Source: Piezodorus guildinii
Taxonomy: Eukaryota > Arthropoda > Insecta > Hemiptera > Pentatomidae
Reading direction: 5' to 3'
Assembly: GCA_023052935.1 (NCBI GenBank)
Contig: CM041292.1
Span: forward strand, 204,375,799-204,439,798
Length of the DNA stretch: 64,000 nucleotides
Shown: positions 23,356-34,212 of the stretch, one piece after another
How the letters are laid out: every line of letters starts with the position of its first letter
Numbering within the stretch: the stretch's first letter is position 1
Position numbers and translations under genes: made by a program
Notes under the pieces: model-generated
What the model was told of the DNA's origin: nothing
Databases searched by the model: none
The model's input: the letters and a program-made list of their open reading frames with translations, nothing else

Positions 23356-24231
23356 TAAATAAATAAAGAAAAAATTGGAATAAATTCACTAATTCAGAAT
23401 GTGTCAACAAAAGAATAATAAAAAAAAATAAATAAACAATAAAAAAAAGAATAAATAAATAAATTAAAAAATATAAATAAATAAAAAAAATAGAAGGAAA
23501 AATAAATAAATAAAAAGAAGAAAAAAGAGTAAAACAAATCTGTTACTACAAATTTATTCGGTGCTAATAACCAAGAGGTTGAGCACCTACTCCAATACCC
23601 TAACCTAACCCTACATAAATATTTTTTTTAAATTTAAATAAGCACCAAAAATAAAATATTACGAGTTAAATTACAATAAAGTCAATCACTTTACCAATGA
23701 AAGCTCTATAATTTAACAAACCCGAAATGATGAAATACATTTTGTTTTAATCTCCTCCACGGTCCAGGGATCTAGTAATTAAATCCAAATTAACATTTTC
23801 GTTGCCTTCAAAAATAGAATCAAAACCCGTTTCGAAAACCTGGAACATCGACAGCTTAAAAAGGACATTGATCAAGAACAGTTCGCGTAGATATTGAGAT
23901 GGGAGAACCAATATCAATGTAATAAAAAGATATTGAAAGCGTTCCATGGGACATGACCTGGAAACGTTACAACGTTACTGCGACAAACCCTTGCAATGAC
24001 TCGACTTACGACTATTGTGTCCCTAAGGCTGAAACCAGAATATAATGGAAAGCCCTCTGTCGAAGACTTGTTGAATGAAGGGGAAGTTAAATCAACAAGT
24101 GGCAGGAGCCATTAATTCAGTTAAAAAATTAATATTAAGATCAAGCTAAAAAAGATAAAAGAAACTAAAACATATTTCTGATTTAATTATTTTTTAAATA
24201 AATAAATTAGCTTAAATCATATAATAAAAAA
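23353..24231. other. Unassigned, A-rich then unique-looking
   Basis: (AAATA)-type low complexity to about 23530. 23750-24120 is less AT-rich and holds a 66-codon minus-strand frame with no recognisable motif. Confidence 0.35.
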
Positions 24232-24440
24232 TCTGGTGCGGGCAACACACGACTTTCACTTACCTCCATTATTAAAATCAATGAAAGAATTTTCAAATAC
24301 AGTGAGAGATAAAAATACGTGAAACTATTAAAGAATTAATTAAATTGAATTCCTATAGAAACATGTGTTTTATTTAAAAATCTATTATATTATTATCTAA
24401 AATAATCAGTTAGTTTTATCTTCTTTTCATCACTCTCTTT
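24232..24440 (+). mobile_element. HINE-like element, 5' part
   Basis: TCTGGTGCGGGCAACACACG start to ...TTTTCATCACTCTC, then abruptly the hammerhead-bearing repeat. Confidence 0.8.
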
Positions 24441-24441
24441 A

Positions 24442-24919
24442 ATTCGGCTCTAGCTTATGAGCCATCATCAGGGCATTACTGAGCCATGTCCAAGCATAAA
24501 CTGGTTATATTTATTATTCATTGTGTACTTATTATTTATTATAAATTATGTTTATGCAACAGTTATTGTTTCCATTTATTTGTTTTCCATTTTCTTTTTT
24601 CTGAAAAGAACTGTAATAAATAAACATCACATTTTTGTTATTCATATATCCGTTTCAAGTCCCGGGTCCTATCTCGCTTTCGGAAAAATTCCTCGGGAAA
24701 AAAAATAAAATAAAATAAAGATTTAGGTTTTTCGATAAATATTGAACTATAAAGAATAATGGCCGCTGTGATCATTTATAGGAATATCTTTATCATGGTC
24801 TGTATTTATGGTTCCTTATCTAGATTTATAAATGTCTTCTCTCCAATATATTTATGAACCTTCTCCCAATAGAAATCTATGTCTCGGGTTTCCCTTTCGT
24901 TAAGATTAGAAACAGTAAA
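24442..24919 (-). repeat. Hammerhead-bearing repeat, copy 2
   Basis: Inverse of 17542-18130, bounded on both sides by HINE-like sequence. It carries the core (24442-24471) with the GAAAC box cut to GAA at the junction. One 48-bp unit instead of three. Confidence 0.75.
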
Positions 24920-24922
24920 AAA

Positions 24923-25320
24923 TCTGGTTCGGGCAACACACGACTTTCACTTACCTCCATTTTTAAAATCAATGAAAGAATTTTCAAATACAGTTAGAGA
25001 TAAAAAAACGTGAAATTATTAGGGAATTAATCAAATTGAATTTATAAAGAAACATGTGTTTTATTAAAAAATCTATTATATTATTATCTATAATAATCAG
25101 TTAGTTTTATCTTCTTTTCATCACTCTCTATTAACTTTAAAAAGCTTGAGTATAAGATAATATATTTTCTAAAATCTTTAGCTTTCAAACAGAATATCAT
25201 TCATGTATATATGGCTCTTATGTTCAAAAACAAAAAATTGCATTAAAAAATACTTTTTCTGTTTTCCTCCTTTAGTTGGGTATCGAATTCATTCAATTTA
25301 TATATTTAAATCAGGCTGTC
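24923..25320 (+). mobile_element. HINE-like element, 5' part
   Basis: Starts TCTGGTTCGGGCAACACACG in the A run of GAAACAGTAAAAAA; the unoccupied counterpart of this run is at about 17536-17550. Truncated at about 25308, followed by 40 bp of unrelated sequence. Confidence 0.8.
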
Positions 25321-25350
25321 ATGAATGACTCAGGTTTTTAATTAAAAAAA

Positions 25351-26232
25351 TCTGGTGCGAGCAACATACGACTTTCACTTACCTCCGTTTTTAAAATCGA
25401 TTAAAGAATTGTCAAGTACATAAGAGATAAAAATAAGTGAAACCATTAAAGAATAAATTAAATGGAATTTCTATAGAAACATGTGTTTTATTAAAAAATC
25501 TATTATATTATTATCTAACATAATCAATTAGTTTTATCGGCTTTTCATCCCTATCTATTAAATTTTAAAAGCTTGTGTATAAGATTATATTTTTTCTAAA
25601 AGCTTTAGCTTTCTAACGGTATATTATACATGTATATTACTGCTCTTATGTTCAAAAACGAAAAATTGCATTAAAAAAATATTTTTTCTGTTTTCTCCTA
25701 TAGTTGGGTATCGAATTTATTCAATTTATATATTTATGTGTTTTTCATCGGTGGTAACTAGATAATATATTTATTTTTGTAAAATCTACAAAATTAAAGG
25801 TACTTTACAGGAAAAAAAAATATCGGCATTTAAGCCCTGTCAGACCATTTTAATCCGGATGAAACCTACATGATATTAAAGCCCATTAAATTTTACATCC
25901 ATATAGCGAGTTTAATCAAAATCGTCGAAACCGTTTTTGAGAAAATCATAAAAAGGTTCAATATGCATGGTATAAAGCGGCTCTTCTGGTTAGCCGAATT
26001 CGATGAAAAAGTTTTTGTAATATCTCGGTCGTGTAGTAATCTTAAATATGAAATTTCAGTTTCATAGGACTTACCGTTTCCGCCCGGGAGTTATCACAAA
26101 CATACAGACTTTTTTCGGGACTTGGTTATTTGGACTAAGGGGACCCTAAAATGTGTATTTCCGTTGAAAACTGGAATTTGAAAATTTTCACGATCGCAAT
26201 ACTTCCCCTTACTATATATAGTAAGTGAATGT
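25351..26232 (+). mobile_element. HINE-like element, full length
   Basis: Starts TCTGGTGCGAGCAACATACG and ends CCTTACTATATATAGTAAGT then GAATGT before an A run. The (CA)n block is reduced to ACAAACATACAG. Confidence 0.88.
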
Positions 26233-26640
26233 AAAAAAATACTGACAGTATCTACAACCCTATAAACAATCCTTTCGATTGGCTGAGGAAAAGCGTATTA
26301 TAAATAAAATTTTTAATTTTTAAATATTGCAGAAACAAAAAACAAACCTGGTACGAAATATAAAAATAAATTCGGTCGAGAATGTATAAATGGCATTCAA
26401 CCTAACCAAACAAAACTTAACAACGGCTAAAAAAAAAATCTGAGGGATGTATTTATAAACAGAGCAGAATAAGCAATCTCAGCTCCAGAAAATAAAAAAA
26501 CTGAATACTAAAGGTAGCTAGGTAGGTTTAGAATAAATAAACAGAACTGATAAAATACACAATTCTACATTTAAATCAGACCATAGCATCGGTATGCAAG
26601 ACATTATTTATATTTCTAATTCCACAAGTCCTCCTCTTTT
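26233..26640. other. Unassigned AT-rich stretch
   Basis: No gene recognised. Confidence 0.35.
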
Positions 26641-26960
26641 AGATACAGTCCGGTAACTTGGCTTACTACTACACAAAAGATGGACATGGAACCCACATAC
26701 AAGACTTAAACGAAAAGAACTCAACAGACGATTCGGACAGTTATACAGGCTACTAAACAGAAAATCTAAGCTTACAATTGAGAACAAATTATTAATCTAC
26801 AAGACGATACTGAAGCCCATCTGGACCTACGGACTTGAACTGTGGGGGACAGCTAAACGTTCTAACATCAAGCGCATTCAATCCTTTCAATCCAAAGTTC
26901 TCCGTAAATGCTCCTAATTATGTCTCCAACTATACCTTACACCACGACCTTAGTTTTGGA
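26640..26960 (+). pseudogene. Jockey-like LINE (family A) internal fragment
   Basis: Nucleotide and codon match to the full Jockey element at 29926-34530 over the segment RLKRKELNRRFGQLYRLLNR, ILKPIWTYGLELWGT and KRIQSFQSKV. One deletion breaks the frame near 26906. Neither end of the element is present. Confidence 0.85.
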
Positions 26961-27324
26961 TCCTTTGGACACAGCTTGGCCTTCCACAAGTGGGGAGACA
27001 AGCTCCGTCCGGGGTTCCAGGTTCCCGAGCTGATAGTAAATATTGCACATAGGTATGAATATGAAATGTTTTGTTTATTTATTTGTTAACTACATTTATT
27101 TGTATTTATTTTGTCTACAAATTTTGTTATTGTATACGTTTATTTATTACGATTTTATTTTATGTAATTTGGCTTTCCTTTTGTTTATATTGTAAATATT
27201 GTATGAATGAGATCCTGTAGCACTATTATTATTGTATATGATCATATCAATTGGAACAAGTTCTTCTTGTTTTTGTTCATATGCATTTATTTATCCATAC
27301 ATGTCAACAACCAATCTTTATAAC

Positions 27325-27354
27325 GTTTCGAGGCTTCACATGCCTCATCTTCAG
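27325..27354 (-). ncRNA. Hammerhead-like core, left arm
   Basis: 5-bp stem II with loop ATGTGAA. Stem I can form from TAT before the core and ATA after GAAACGTT. Confidence 0.5.
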
Positions 27355-27544
27355 ATATTCAATGTTATCTAAAATATAATTGCACAAATATTTCAACCAA
27401 TTATATACATATTAAGAATATATTATCTATAAATTAGAAATAATTTATATTTTAAACTATTTACATAATGTATAAAATTATATATATACTTACATCCATT
27501 TCCATATCTTTACTCAATATAGGTCATTTAACAATACAACAATG

Positions 27545-27545
27545 T

Positions 27546-27609
<64 letters not shown>

Positions 27610-27611
27610 TA
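27545..27611. repeat. (GT)n microsatellite
   Basis: About 55 bp of pure GT plus short GTAT steps, in the loop of the inverted pair. Confidence 0.95.
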
Positions 27612-28006
27612 TGTATGTTATGGGTGTGTGTGGGGATGAATGTATGTGGGTTTTAATAACTAACCTGGGTAGAAGTAGTGTTATGATTGTTTTGAAAACA
27701 TTGAATGGAGCAAGAAAGGCATTAGATAAAGACCAGTTGAGTACACATGATAGTTTCAATGTACACAGGATAAATTAATATATGTGATGATGAAAAGTTA
27801 AAATTTGATAATGTCAATGAAATGTATTGTTAAATGACCTATATTGAGTAAAGTTACGGAAATGGATGTAAGTATATATATAATTCTATAGATAATGTAA
27901 ATAGTTTAAAATATAAATTATTTCTAATTTATAGATAATATATTCTTAATATGTAAATAATTGGTTGAAATATTTGTGCAATTATATTTTAGATAACATT
28001 GAATAT

Positions 28007-28036
28007 CTGAAGATGAGGCATGTGAAGCCTCGAAAC
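28007..28036 (+). ncRNA. Hammerhead-like core, right arm
   Basis: Same core as the left arm in opposite orientation: CTGAAGA, T, GAGGC, 7-nt loop, GCCTC, GAAACGTT. Confidence 0.5.
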
Positions 28037-28414
28037 GTTATAAAGATTGGTTGTTGACATGTATGGATAAATAAATGCATATGAACAAAAACAAGAAGAG
28101 ATTGTTCCAATTGATATGATCATATTCTAATATACTCTTCTATAATAGTGATTGATATAATATATTATTATTGTCTATTATGACAAATTGTAATATATAC
28201 CAATAAAAAAAAAAAAATCCACAAGATGGAAAAATGTTGGAGAAAAGCAAAATATACACCCTCTTAACAAATTTCCAGATACCAGGTTCAAAATAGAAAT
28301 GGATTGTTTCATATTTTACTTTTAATGATTGATAATTTATTCATTACTTAATTATTCTAACTTGGCAAATTTTTTTTAAAGTTGTAGAAAAACCAAATAT
28401 AAAATATACATTAA

Positions 28415-28845
28415 TAAGATTGATCGAGCTTTGGGGCTCTACTAAGCCATCTAATTCCTCCCGTATCCAATCCTTACAATCCAAAATCCTTCGCAAAATC
28501 CTAAATGCTCCTTATTTCGTCACAAATAAAATAATCCATAACGACCTTAATATCCCATTAGTGGCAGACCTTTCTCGTACCAAATATATCACTTTTAATT
28601 CCAAACTCCCAGCCCATATAAACCCTCTTGTCCGCAACCTATCAACCTCACATATTCCTGACAACCCTCCTAGGCGATTAAAAAGAAGATGGCCTCGGGA
28701 TCTACTTACTCAAATAAACATCGAAGTTCTACCGCTGGGTAGTTTCTTCGCAAGCCTTTAACGCCCTTTATTCTAATTCAACAGTTTTACTTATTGTATT
28801 TATGTTAATACAGTTGTAAAATTCAATAAAATATGAATAAAAAAA
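28415..28845 (+). pseudogene. Jockey-like LINE (family B) 3' fragment
   Basis: The frame 28420-28761 reads IELWGSTKPSNSSRIQSLQS, ILNAPYFVTNKIIHNDLNIP and PPRRLKRRWPRDLLTQ, then a 3' UTR with AATAAAATATGAATAAAA. 5'-truncated just before the LWGS motif. Confidence 0.85.
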
Positions 28846-29205
28846 ATTGTATAAGATAACATTTTTTTTTTTATTATAAAATATTTGGCCTTCTAACGTA
28901 ATATTATAGATTTATATTACACTTCTGTTAAACAAAAAAAAAAAACTTATATAAATATGTTTGCTATTTTTTTTATTTAATTAGTTATCAAATTCGTTTA
29001 ACTTGTATATCTAGCCATTTTTTATCAATGCTAACGAACAAGATGGAAATGATGCTGTTTTTGGAATCGACAAATTAAATACTTTAAGGATGAAGAATTT
29101 AAAACATCAGCATTTAACCGCTGTTTGACTGATTGAAGCATAATGGGACCTCTATGATATTCGAGAACATTAAACTTCACGCTGATATAGACACTTTAAA
29201 ATGTT
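28846..29205 (+). mobile_element. HINE-like element, very decayed middle
   Basis: Family landmarks survive at low identity: AAGATAACATTTTTT, CAAATTCGTTTAACTTGTAT, ATCAATGCTAACGAACAAGATG and AACATCAGCATTTAA. Both termini are absent. Confidence 0.5.
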
Positions 29206-29692
29206 CACGCCGAGCCGAATATCTAGGTTTTTTCGCGCGAGTCGGGACTGTCTTAGCTGCAGACGATTCCTGAGGCGGGAGGAAACTGTTGCAAGTCCCA
29301 ACGTGTTTAATGTGTCACCACAACAGTTTAAGGCTTCCAACGAGCTAAATGCGAGATTATAAAAATTTTGAAGTATGTGTATCATATGACTTGAAGGAGA
29401 AATAATGGAAATACTTACAGAAGATTCTTATATTACTGTTATCTTATATATTATATTCTTAACAATAATAAAAATGCGGAAAGAAATCACGCACAGCTAA
29501 ATAAAATTCCTAAAGAAGAGTAATCAAATGAAATTAATCTATGTGGGTATTAACCGCTAGTGGGTCACGCCGCCCCACGGAATAGACAAGTGAGAACCAT
29601 CCATTACGTCGGCGTGAATTTTTGAGAAAACTGTAAAAATGAACAAAACGAATGGTTATAAAGTTGCTGTAACATCTGAGGCATTAATAGTA
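29206..29692. other. Unassigned sequence
   Basis: A GC-richer patch at 29200-29300 and no recognisable product in the 71-codon minus-strand frame here. Confidence 0.3.
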
Positions 29693-29919
29693 TTGGGATG
29701 TTTCACATGAAATGTCCGTTTTTATAGTTTCTGAAATACTTAAAGGATATTGCAGGTCTCTGTTGTTTTTTTCCGAATGTTTACATATTTAAAGTAAACA
29801 GTTTTTTAATCCACAACCTTTGTATTATAAACATTAGCTTCCCAATCAATTACCCACTTTTTAGTATACCTCCAAATATGAACATGGAAACACGCGATTT
29901 TCTAGAAATATTTTTGTAC

Positions 29920-29960
<41 letters not shown>

Positions 29961-30208
29961 TTATCGAGCAATATTACAATCTGTCCAATTCAGGACATTT
30001 TTAATAGTGATAACGTACAACATTCATACTACATTCACACGATATATACAAAACAATAAATTTATATAATAATAATAATAAAATATACATATATACAAAA
30101 TAAAATCAATAAAAATATATACAATAGTCACTCATACCTATATACAATTCACAAGCATACAGCACGTGAGTGGAGAATCTAGCCAATGCTAGAACTCCAA
30201 TATACATG

Positions 30209-32894
30209 TTACAAGAGGTCACGAGGCCACTGCCGTTTCAACCTTCTAGGTGGGTTGTAAGGATGAGTGGAGCTGGATAGGGATTGAGCTAGAGGATTAG
30301 GATGATGAATGAGATTCTGGTGGAATTTGGAAAATTTGGATGGAATCAGGTCTGAAATAAATGGAATATTAAGGTCGTGGTGCAAGGTATAGTTGGAAAC
30401 ATAATAAGGAGCATTTACTATTGTACGGAGGACTTTGGATTGAAAGGATTGAATGCGTTTGATGTTAGTACGTTTAGCTGTCCCCCACAGTTCAAGTCCG
30501 TAGGTCCAGATGGGCTTCAGTATTGTCCTGTAGATTAATAATTTGTTGTCAACTGTAAGTTCAGATTTTCTGTTGAGTAGTCGGTATAACTGTCCGAATC
30601 GTCGGTTGAGTTCTTGTCTTTTAAGTCTTGTATGTGGGTTCCAAGTCAATCTTTTGTCTAACAGTAAGCCAAGATACCGGACTGTATCTGAAGGAGGAAT
30701 CGGAATGGAATTGAAGTAAACTGGCGGACAGGAGTTTCGTCGAAGAGTGAAGGTTACGTGTTTGCATTTGGCTTCGTTCACCTTTATGCGCCAAGCACTA
30801 CACCAGTCTTCGATAAGAGAAAGGTGTCTTTGCAGGTTTAAGGATGCTTTTTTCAGGATTGGAACTGGATGATAGGATGGCGGTGTCGTCTGCAAAAGTT
30901 GCCAGAAAGGTATCAGGATGTGTAGGAATATCAGCAGTGTAAAGGATGTAGAGGACGGGTCCCAAGACGCTGCCTTGAGGAACACCGGCCTCAACGGGAT
31001 AAAGGTTAGAAAATTCTACACCACAGCGAACACGGAAGGAACGGTTTGAGAGATAGGATCGGAGAATGAGGTATAGAGACTGGGGTAAATGGGTTTTCAG
31101 CTTGAAGAGTAATCCAGTGTGCCATACCCGGTCAAAAGCTTGCGCAATGTCCAGAAACGCACCAGAACAATACTCTTTGCATTCAAGAGCTGAGGAAATA
31201 TGATCTACAACTCGGAGCCCCTGTTGAACTGTGGAATGGTGAGGACGGAATCCAAACTGATGGGAAGGAAGATTTTGAGATTCTAATATGGGTAGGATAC
31301 GTTTAAGAAGAAGCCTTTCGAAGATTTTTGAGAGGATGGGGAGTAGACTAATAGGCCTGTAGGATGAAGTGTTGTTGGAAGGTTTGCCTGGTTTTAGAAA
31401 AAGAATGATAGTGGAATGTTTCCATAACAGAGGAAAATAGGTGGTGCGTAGGATGCAGTTGTAAATATAAGTAAGGAATATAATAGCTTTCTGCGGAAGT
31501 TGTCGGAGGATCTGGGGAGTAAGGAGATCGTGTCCAGGAGATTTACGGAGGGTAAGTTTTTGGAGAAGATATTTGACCTCAGAGGGATTAATAGCTTTAG
31601 GAGGTAGGGAAAGTGGAATCGGTGACAAAAGAAAGTCTTGCACTGTTGCGGTGTGATTGGCTTGGGATTCCGGGTGAGGAGTGAAAACTTTGGAGAGGTG
31701 TGTGGCGAATTCCTCGGCTTTATCTTCATCAGACGCAGCCCAGGAGTCATCACCACGTCGGAGAGGATGGGAAACTTGATGGTATTTTAGGATCTTTTTC
31801 GTGACATTCCACAGGGAATTATCACGAGCTGATAGAGAGGAGAGGTAGGAATTAAAGGACTGGGAACGGAAGGTCGCCAACTCCCTCTTCAATTGTCTAC
31901 AATAGAAGTTATAGGAGCGGCGATCTGTTGGGTGTCGGGTGCGCTGCCATAATGATCTTGCTCGGCGTTTGGTATGGATGAGGTCTATAATATGTTGTGG
32001 AAAATGATTTTGGTGAGGATTTATATTGGGGTGTTTAGGAGAGGAGGCAGTCCAGACAGCTTGTTGGATGGCGGTGGTAAAGGAATAGACGGAATTATCT
32101 AGGTCATCTGGGGTTTTGAGGGTTACTCTGAGGTCAATATTATCGGTCAGGATTTGGCGGAAAAGGTTCCAGTTGACAGGGCCTCGGATGAATGATGGTG
32201 GAATGGGTTTTGGAATTGGAGTGAGAGATACTTTTAGGATCAGTGGACTGTGGTCTGAGGATAGTTCATCAAGGCGAGTTACAGACAAGTTGAGGGAGCC
32301 TAACCCGCTGTGGATAAAGAAGTCGAGGATGTCAGGATTGCGGTTAGGATCGGTTGGCCAGTAGGTAGGGGAGTCAGGAGGCAGGATATTAAAATTTCGG
32401 GAGTTGAGTGCAGACAGCAAATTTCGTCCCCGAGAATTCGTGGTTCTGGAACCCCACTGCTGATGCTTGGCGTTTAAGTCTGCACCCAGAATGAAACGAT
32501 TTCCTAAGGAATCCAGGAAGGATACAAATTCGGAATTGGAAATGGAATGTTTAGGAGGGCAGTATGCAGATGTGAGGGTTACCGGAAAGGAAAAAGTCTT
32601 GATTACTATGGCTGTGGCTTGTAGGAAATCAGAGGTGGGAAGTGGGAGTAAATGATGAGAGAGGGATTGGTGGACAATGATAGCAGAACCGGCATGGGCT
32701 TTGCCGTCTGGGTGGTCAGTACGGTATGTCATGTATTGCGGTATTTTGAAGTACTGTTTAGTCGTTAGTCTTGTTTCAGTTATAAGTGCAACATCGATTG
32801 TTTTGTCTTTCAACAACGCTGTCAGTTCGTCAGTATGATTTCTAACACCATTCGCATTCCAAAGGAGAATGGATAAGGAGTTAGGTGAATTCAT
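30209..32894 (-). pseudogene. Jockey ORF2: endonuclease-reverse transcriptase, one frameshift
   Basis: The first frame is 32894-30798 (698 codons). The rest lies in frame 30994-30209; the shift falls in an A run near 30850. An apurinic-type endonuclease occupies residues 1-220: LLWNANG (Asn 13), ITETRL (Glu 40), GADLNAKHQQW (Asp 139, Asn 141) and SSDHSPL (Asp 214, His 215). The RT domain is at about 440-698: LKPGKPSNNTSSYRPISLL, QFGFRPHHST, GAFLDIAQAFDRVW (Asp 582), GVPQGSVLGPVL and FADD (667-670). The downstream part has WRIKVNEAKCKHVTF, RYLGLLLDKRLTWN and WTYGLELWGT. Combined length is about 895 codons, normal for Jockey. The protein nicks target DNA and primes cDNA synthesis there. It starts directly after the ancestral ORF1 stop. 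Confidence 0.93.
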
Positions 32895-34212
32895 TTAAGG
32901 ATTTTTCAAGGCAGGGATTAGATTGGATACTAGATTTGTAAGGAGTGATATAAGCGGCATAACAAGAGATTTGATTTCGGAGATGAAGGATGTCATTAGA
33001 CTGGTAAGATCTGTGACGTTTGATGGTGGAGGGATATGAGAAATTTGATGTTGAGGAGTTTTTTTGAAGATTAGGTAAACTTTGAGGGATAGATTGTTGT
33101 ACAATAGATTGAGAGTGTTGAGGAAAATGTTGTTCCGGCAGTGCCTCGACTTCATGACTCTGGCTTCCACCTCCAAGCAAGTGGGCAAATGACACATTAG
33201 AATTTACAAGTTTAGATGGTTCTCTTCTGCTTCTGATTGGTATAGCTGTTTCATTCGGATCCTGAGGTTTTTGGTATCTGGTTCTGAGTTTCTTGTAGAT
33301 TTCGCATCCCTTGTAGTTAGCCGGGTGGTCCTTGAGGCACAGGGCACATACAGCGGGTGTTGATCTTGTTCTTGTACATTCTTCTGATTTATGCTGTTCA
33401 CCGCATTTCACACAGCGCGGTACGTGATGGCAATAACTTTTGGTATGACCATATGCTTGACAGTTATGACACTGAACTATTTCCCTCTTTGTGTACGGTT
33501 TTTCAACTTTTACACGGGTATAGTACAGTCTACTGAGGTCATAGATATTTTCGACTCCTGCTGATGGTTCCAAGTCCACGAAGAATAGAGGCAGTGGACT
33601 TTTATCTTTTAGAACGTTGGTGACTTGCCTCACTTGGAATCCTAATTCTGTCAGTTCTTCTTTGATAGCTTCAACGGGTGTTGAGGAATGTAGGTTTCTG
33701 ATTACGACCCTTAATGCTCTCTCCTGGCGCAGCTGATAAGTATGAAAGTCAGCTTTGGTCTCAGTCAGATATTTTACAATCTTTCTGTAGGTTTCAGCAG
33801 TAGTCGGAGATATTTTAGTATCATTGGTTCTACTTATACAATAATAACTATTAGGATCAGTTACTTTGTTTAAATGCGCACACATCAGTTTAAAATTTTT
33901 AATATTTTTAACAAATATTGGTGGAGGTAGTGGTTCCCTGGGTATAGGAGAAGATTCCATGGTTTCTTTTTCATTTTGGAGGATCTCAAATGGATTCGGT
34001 GTAAAAAACGGGGATTCATCAGTTATTCCTTGTGATGATGTGCTGGGCTGTGGTTCAGATCCTAATGAGGTAGCTGACGCGGTCACTGGTGGAATCATTT
34101 TTTTATTTTGTTCACGGCGGGGTCTCTGTTTTGTAGGAGACGAGTTAGAACCTGCAGATCTAGATCTTTTACTTGCAGACTTTGAGGACATGACTTGATG
34201 GAAATATCTCAT
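32881..34212 (-). CDS. Jockey ORF1: Gag-like nucleic-acid-binding protein
   Basis: 443 codons. The N-terminus is Ser/Lys/Arg-rich (1-60). An RRM-like/PRE_C2HC region is at about 100-245, followed by three zinc knuckles: C248-x2-C251-x4-H256-x4-C261, C267-x2-C270-x3-H274-x4-C279 and C289-x2-C292-x3-H296-x6-C303. These bind element RNA in the ribonucleoprotein. From about residue 380 the protein looks out of frame; an overlapping frame (33197-32895) carries a Leu/Ile-rich coiled end (VTDLTSLMTSFISEIKSLVM) typical of Jockey Gag. I infer a 1-base shift in the T run near 33060. The start could be Met1 or Met8. Confidence 0.88.
   Translation of the reverse strand: MRYFHQVMSSKSASKRSRSAGSNSSPTKQRPRREQNKKMIPPVTASATSLGSEPQPSTSSQGITDESPFFTPNPFEILQNEKETMESSPIPREPLPPPIFVKNIKNFKLMCAHLNKVTDPNSYYCISRTNDTKISPTTAETYRKIVKYLTETKADFHTYQLRQERALRVVIRNLHSSTPVEAIKEELTELGFQVRQVTNVLKDKSPLPLFFVDLEPSAGVENIYDLSRLYYTRVKVEKPYTKREIVQCHNCQAYGHTKSYCHHVPRCVKCGEQHKSEECTRTRSTPAVCALCLKDHPANYKGCEIYKKLRTRYQKPQDPNETAIPIRSRREPSKLVNSNVSFAHLLGGGSQSHEVEALPEQHFPQHSQSIVQQSIPQSLPNLQKNSSTSNFSYPSTIKRHRSYQSNDILHLRNQISCYAAYITPYKSSIQSNPCLEKSLNEFT

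Larger units (their letters stand above)
27236..28125. repeat. Inverted pair of ~300-bp arms with hammerhead-like cores
   Basis: The left arm (27236-27537) and right arm (27824-28125) are near-identical reverse complements separated by about 285 bp that includes (GT)n. Each arm carries a core of CTGAAGA, T, stem II GAGGC/GCCTC, GAAACGTT: minus strand 27325-27354 and plus strand 28007-28036. Both cores read outward. No coding potential. It resembles a foldback element. Confidence 0.8.

Noticed and set aside
33866..34198. Plus-strand 110-codon frame opposite Jockey ORF1
   Set aside because: Antisense shadow of the zinc-knuckle protein frame.
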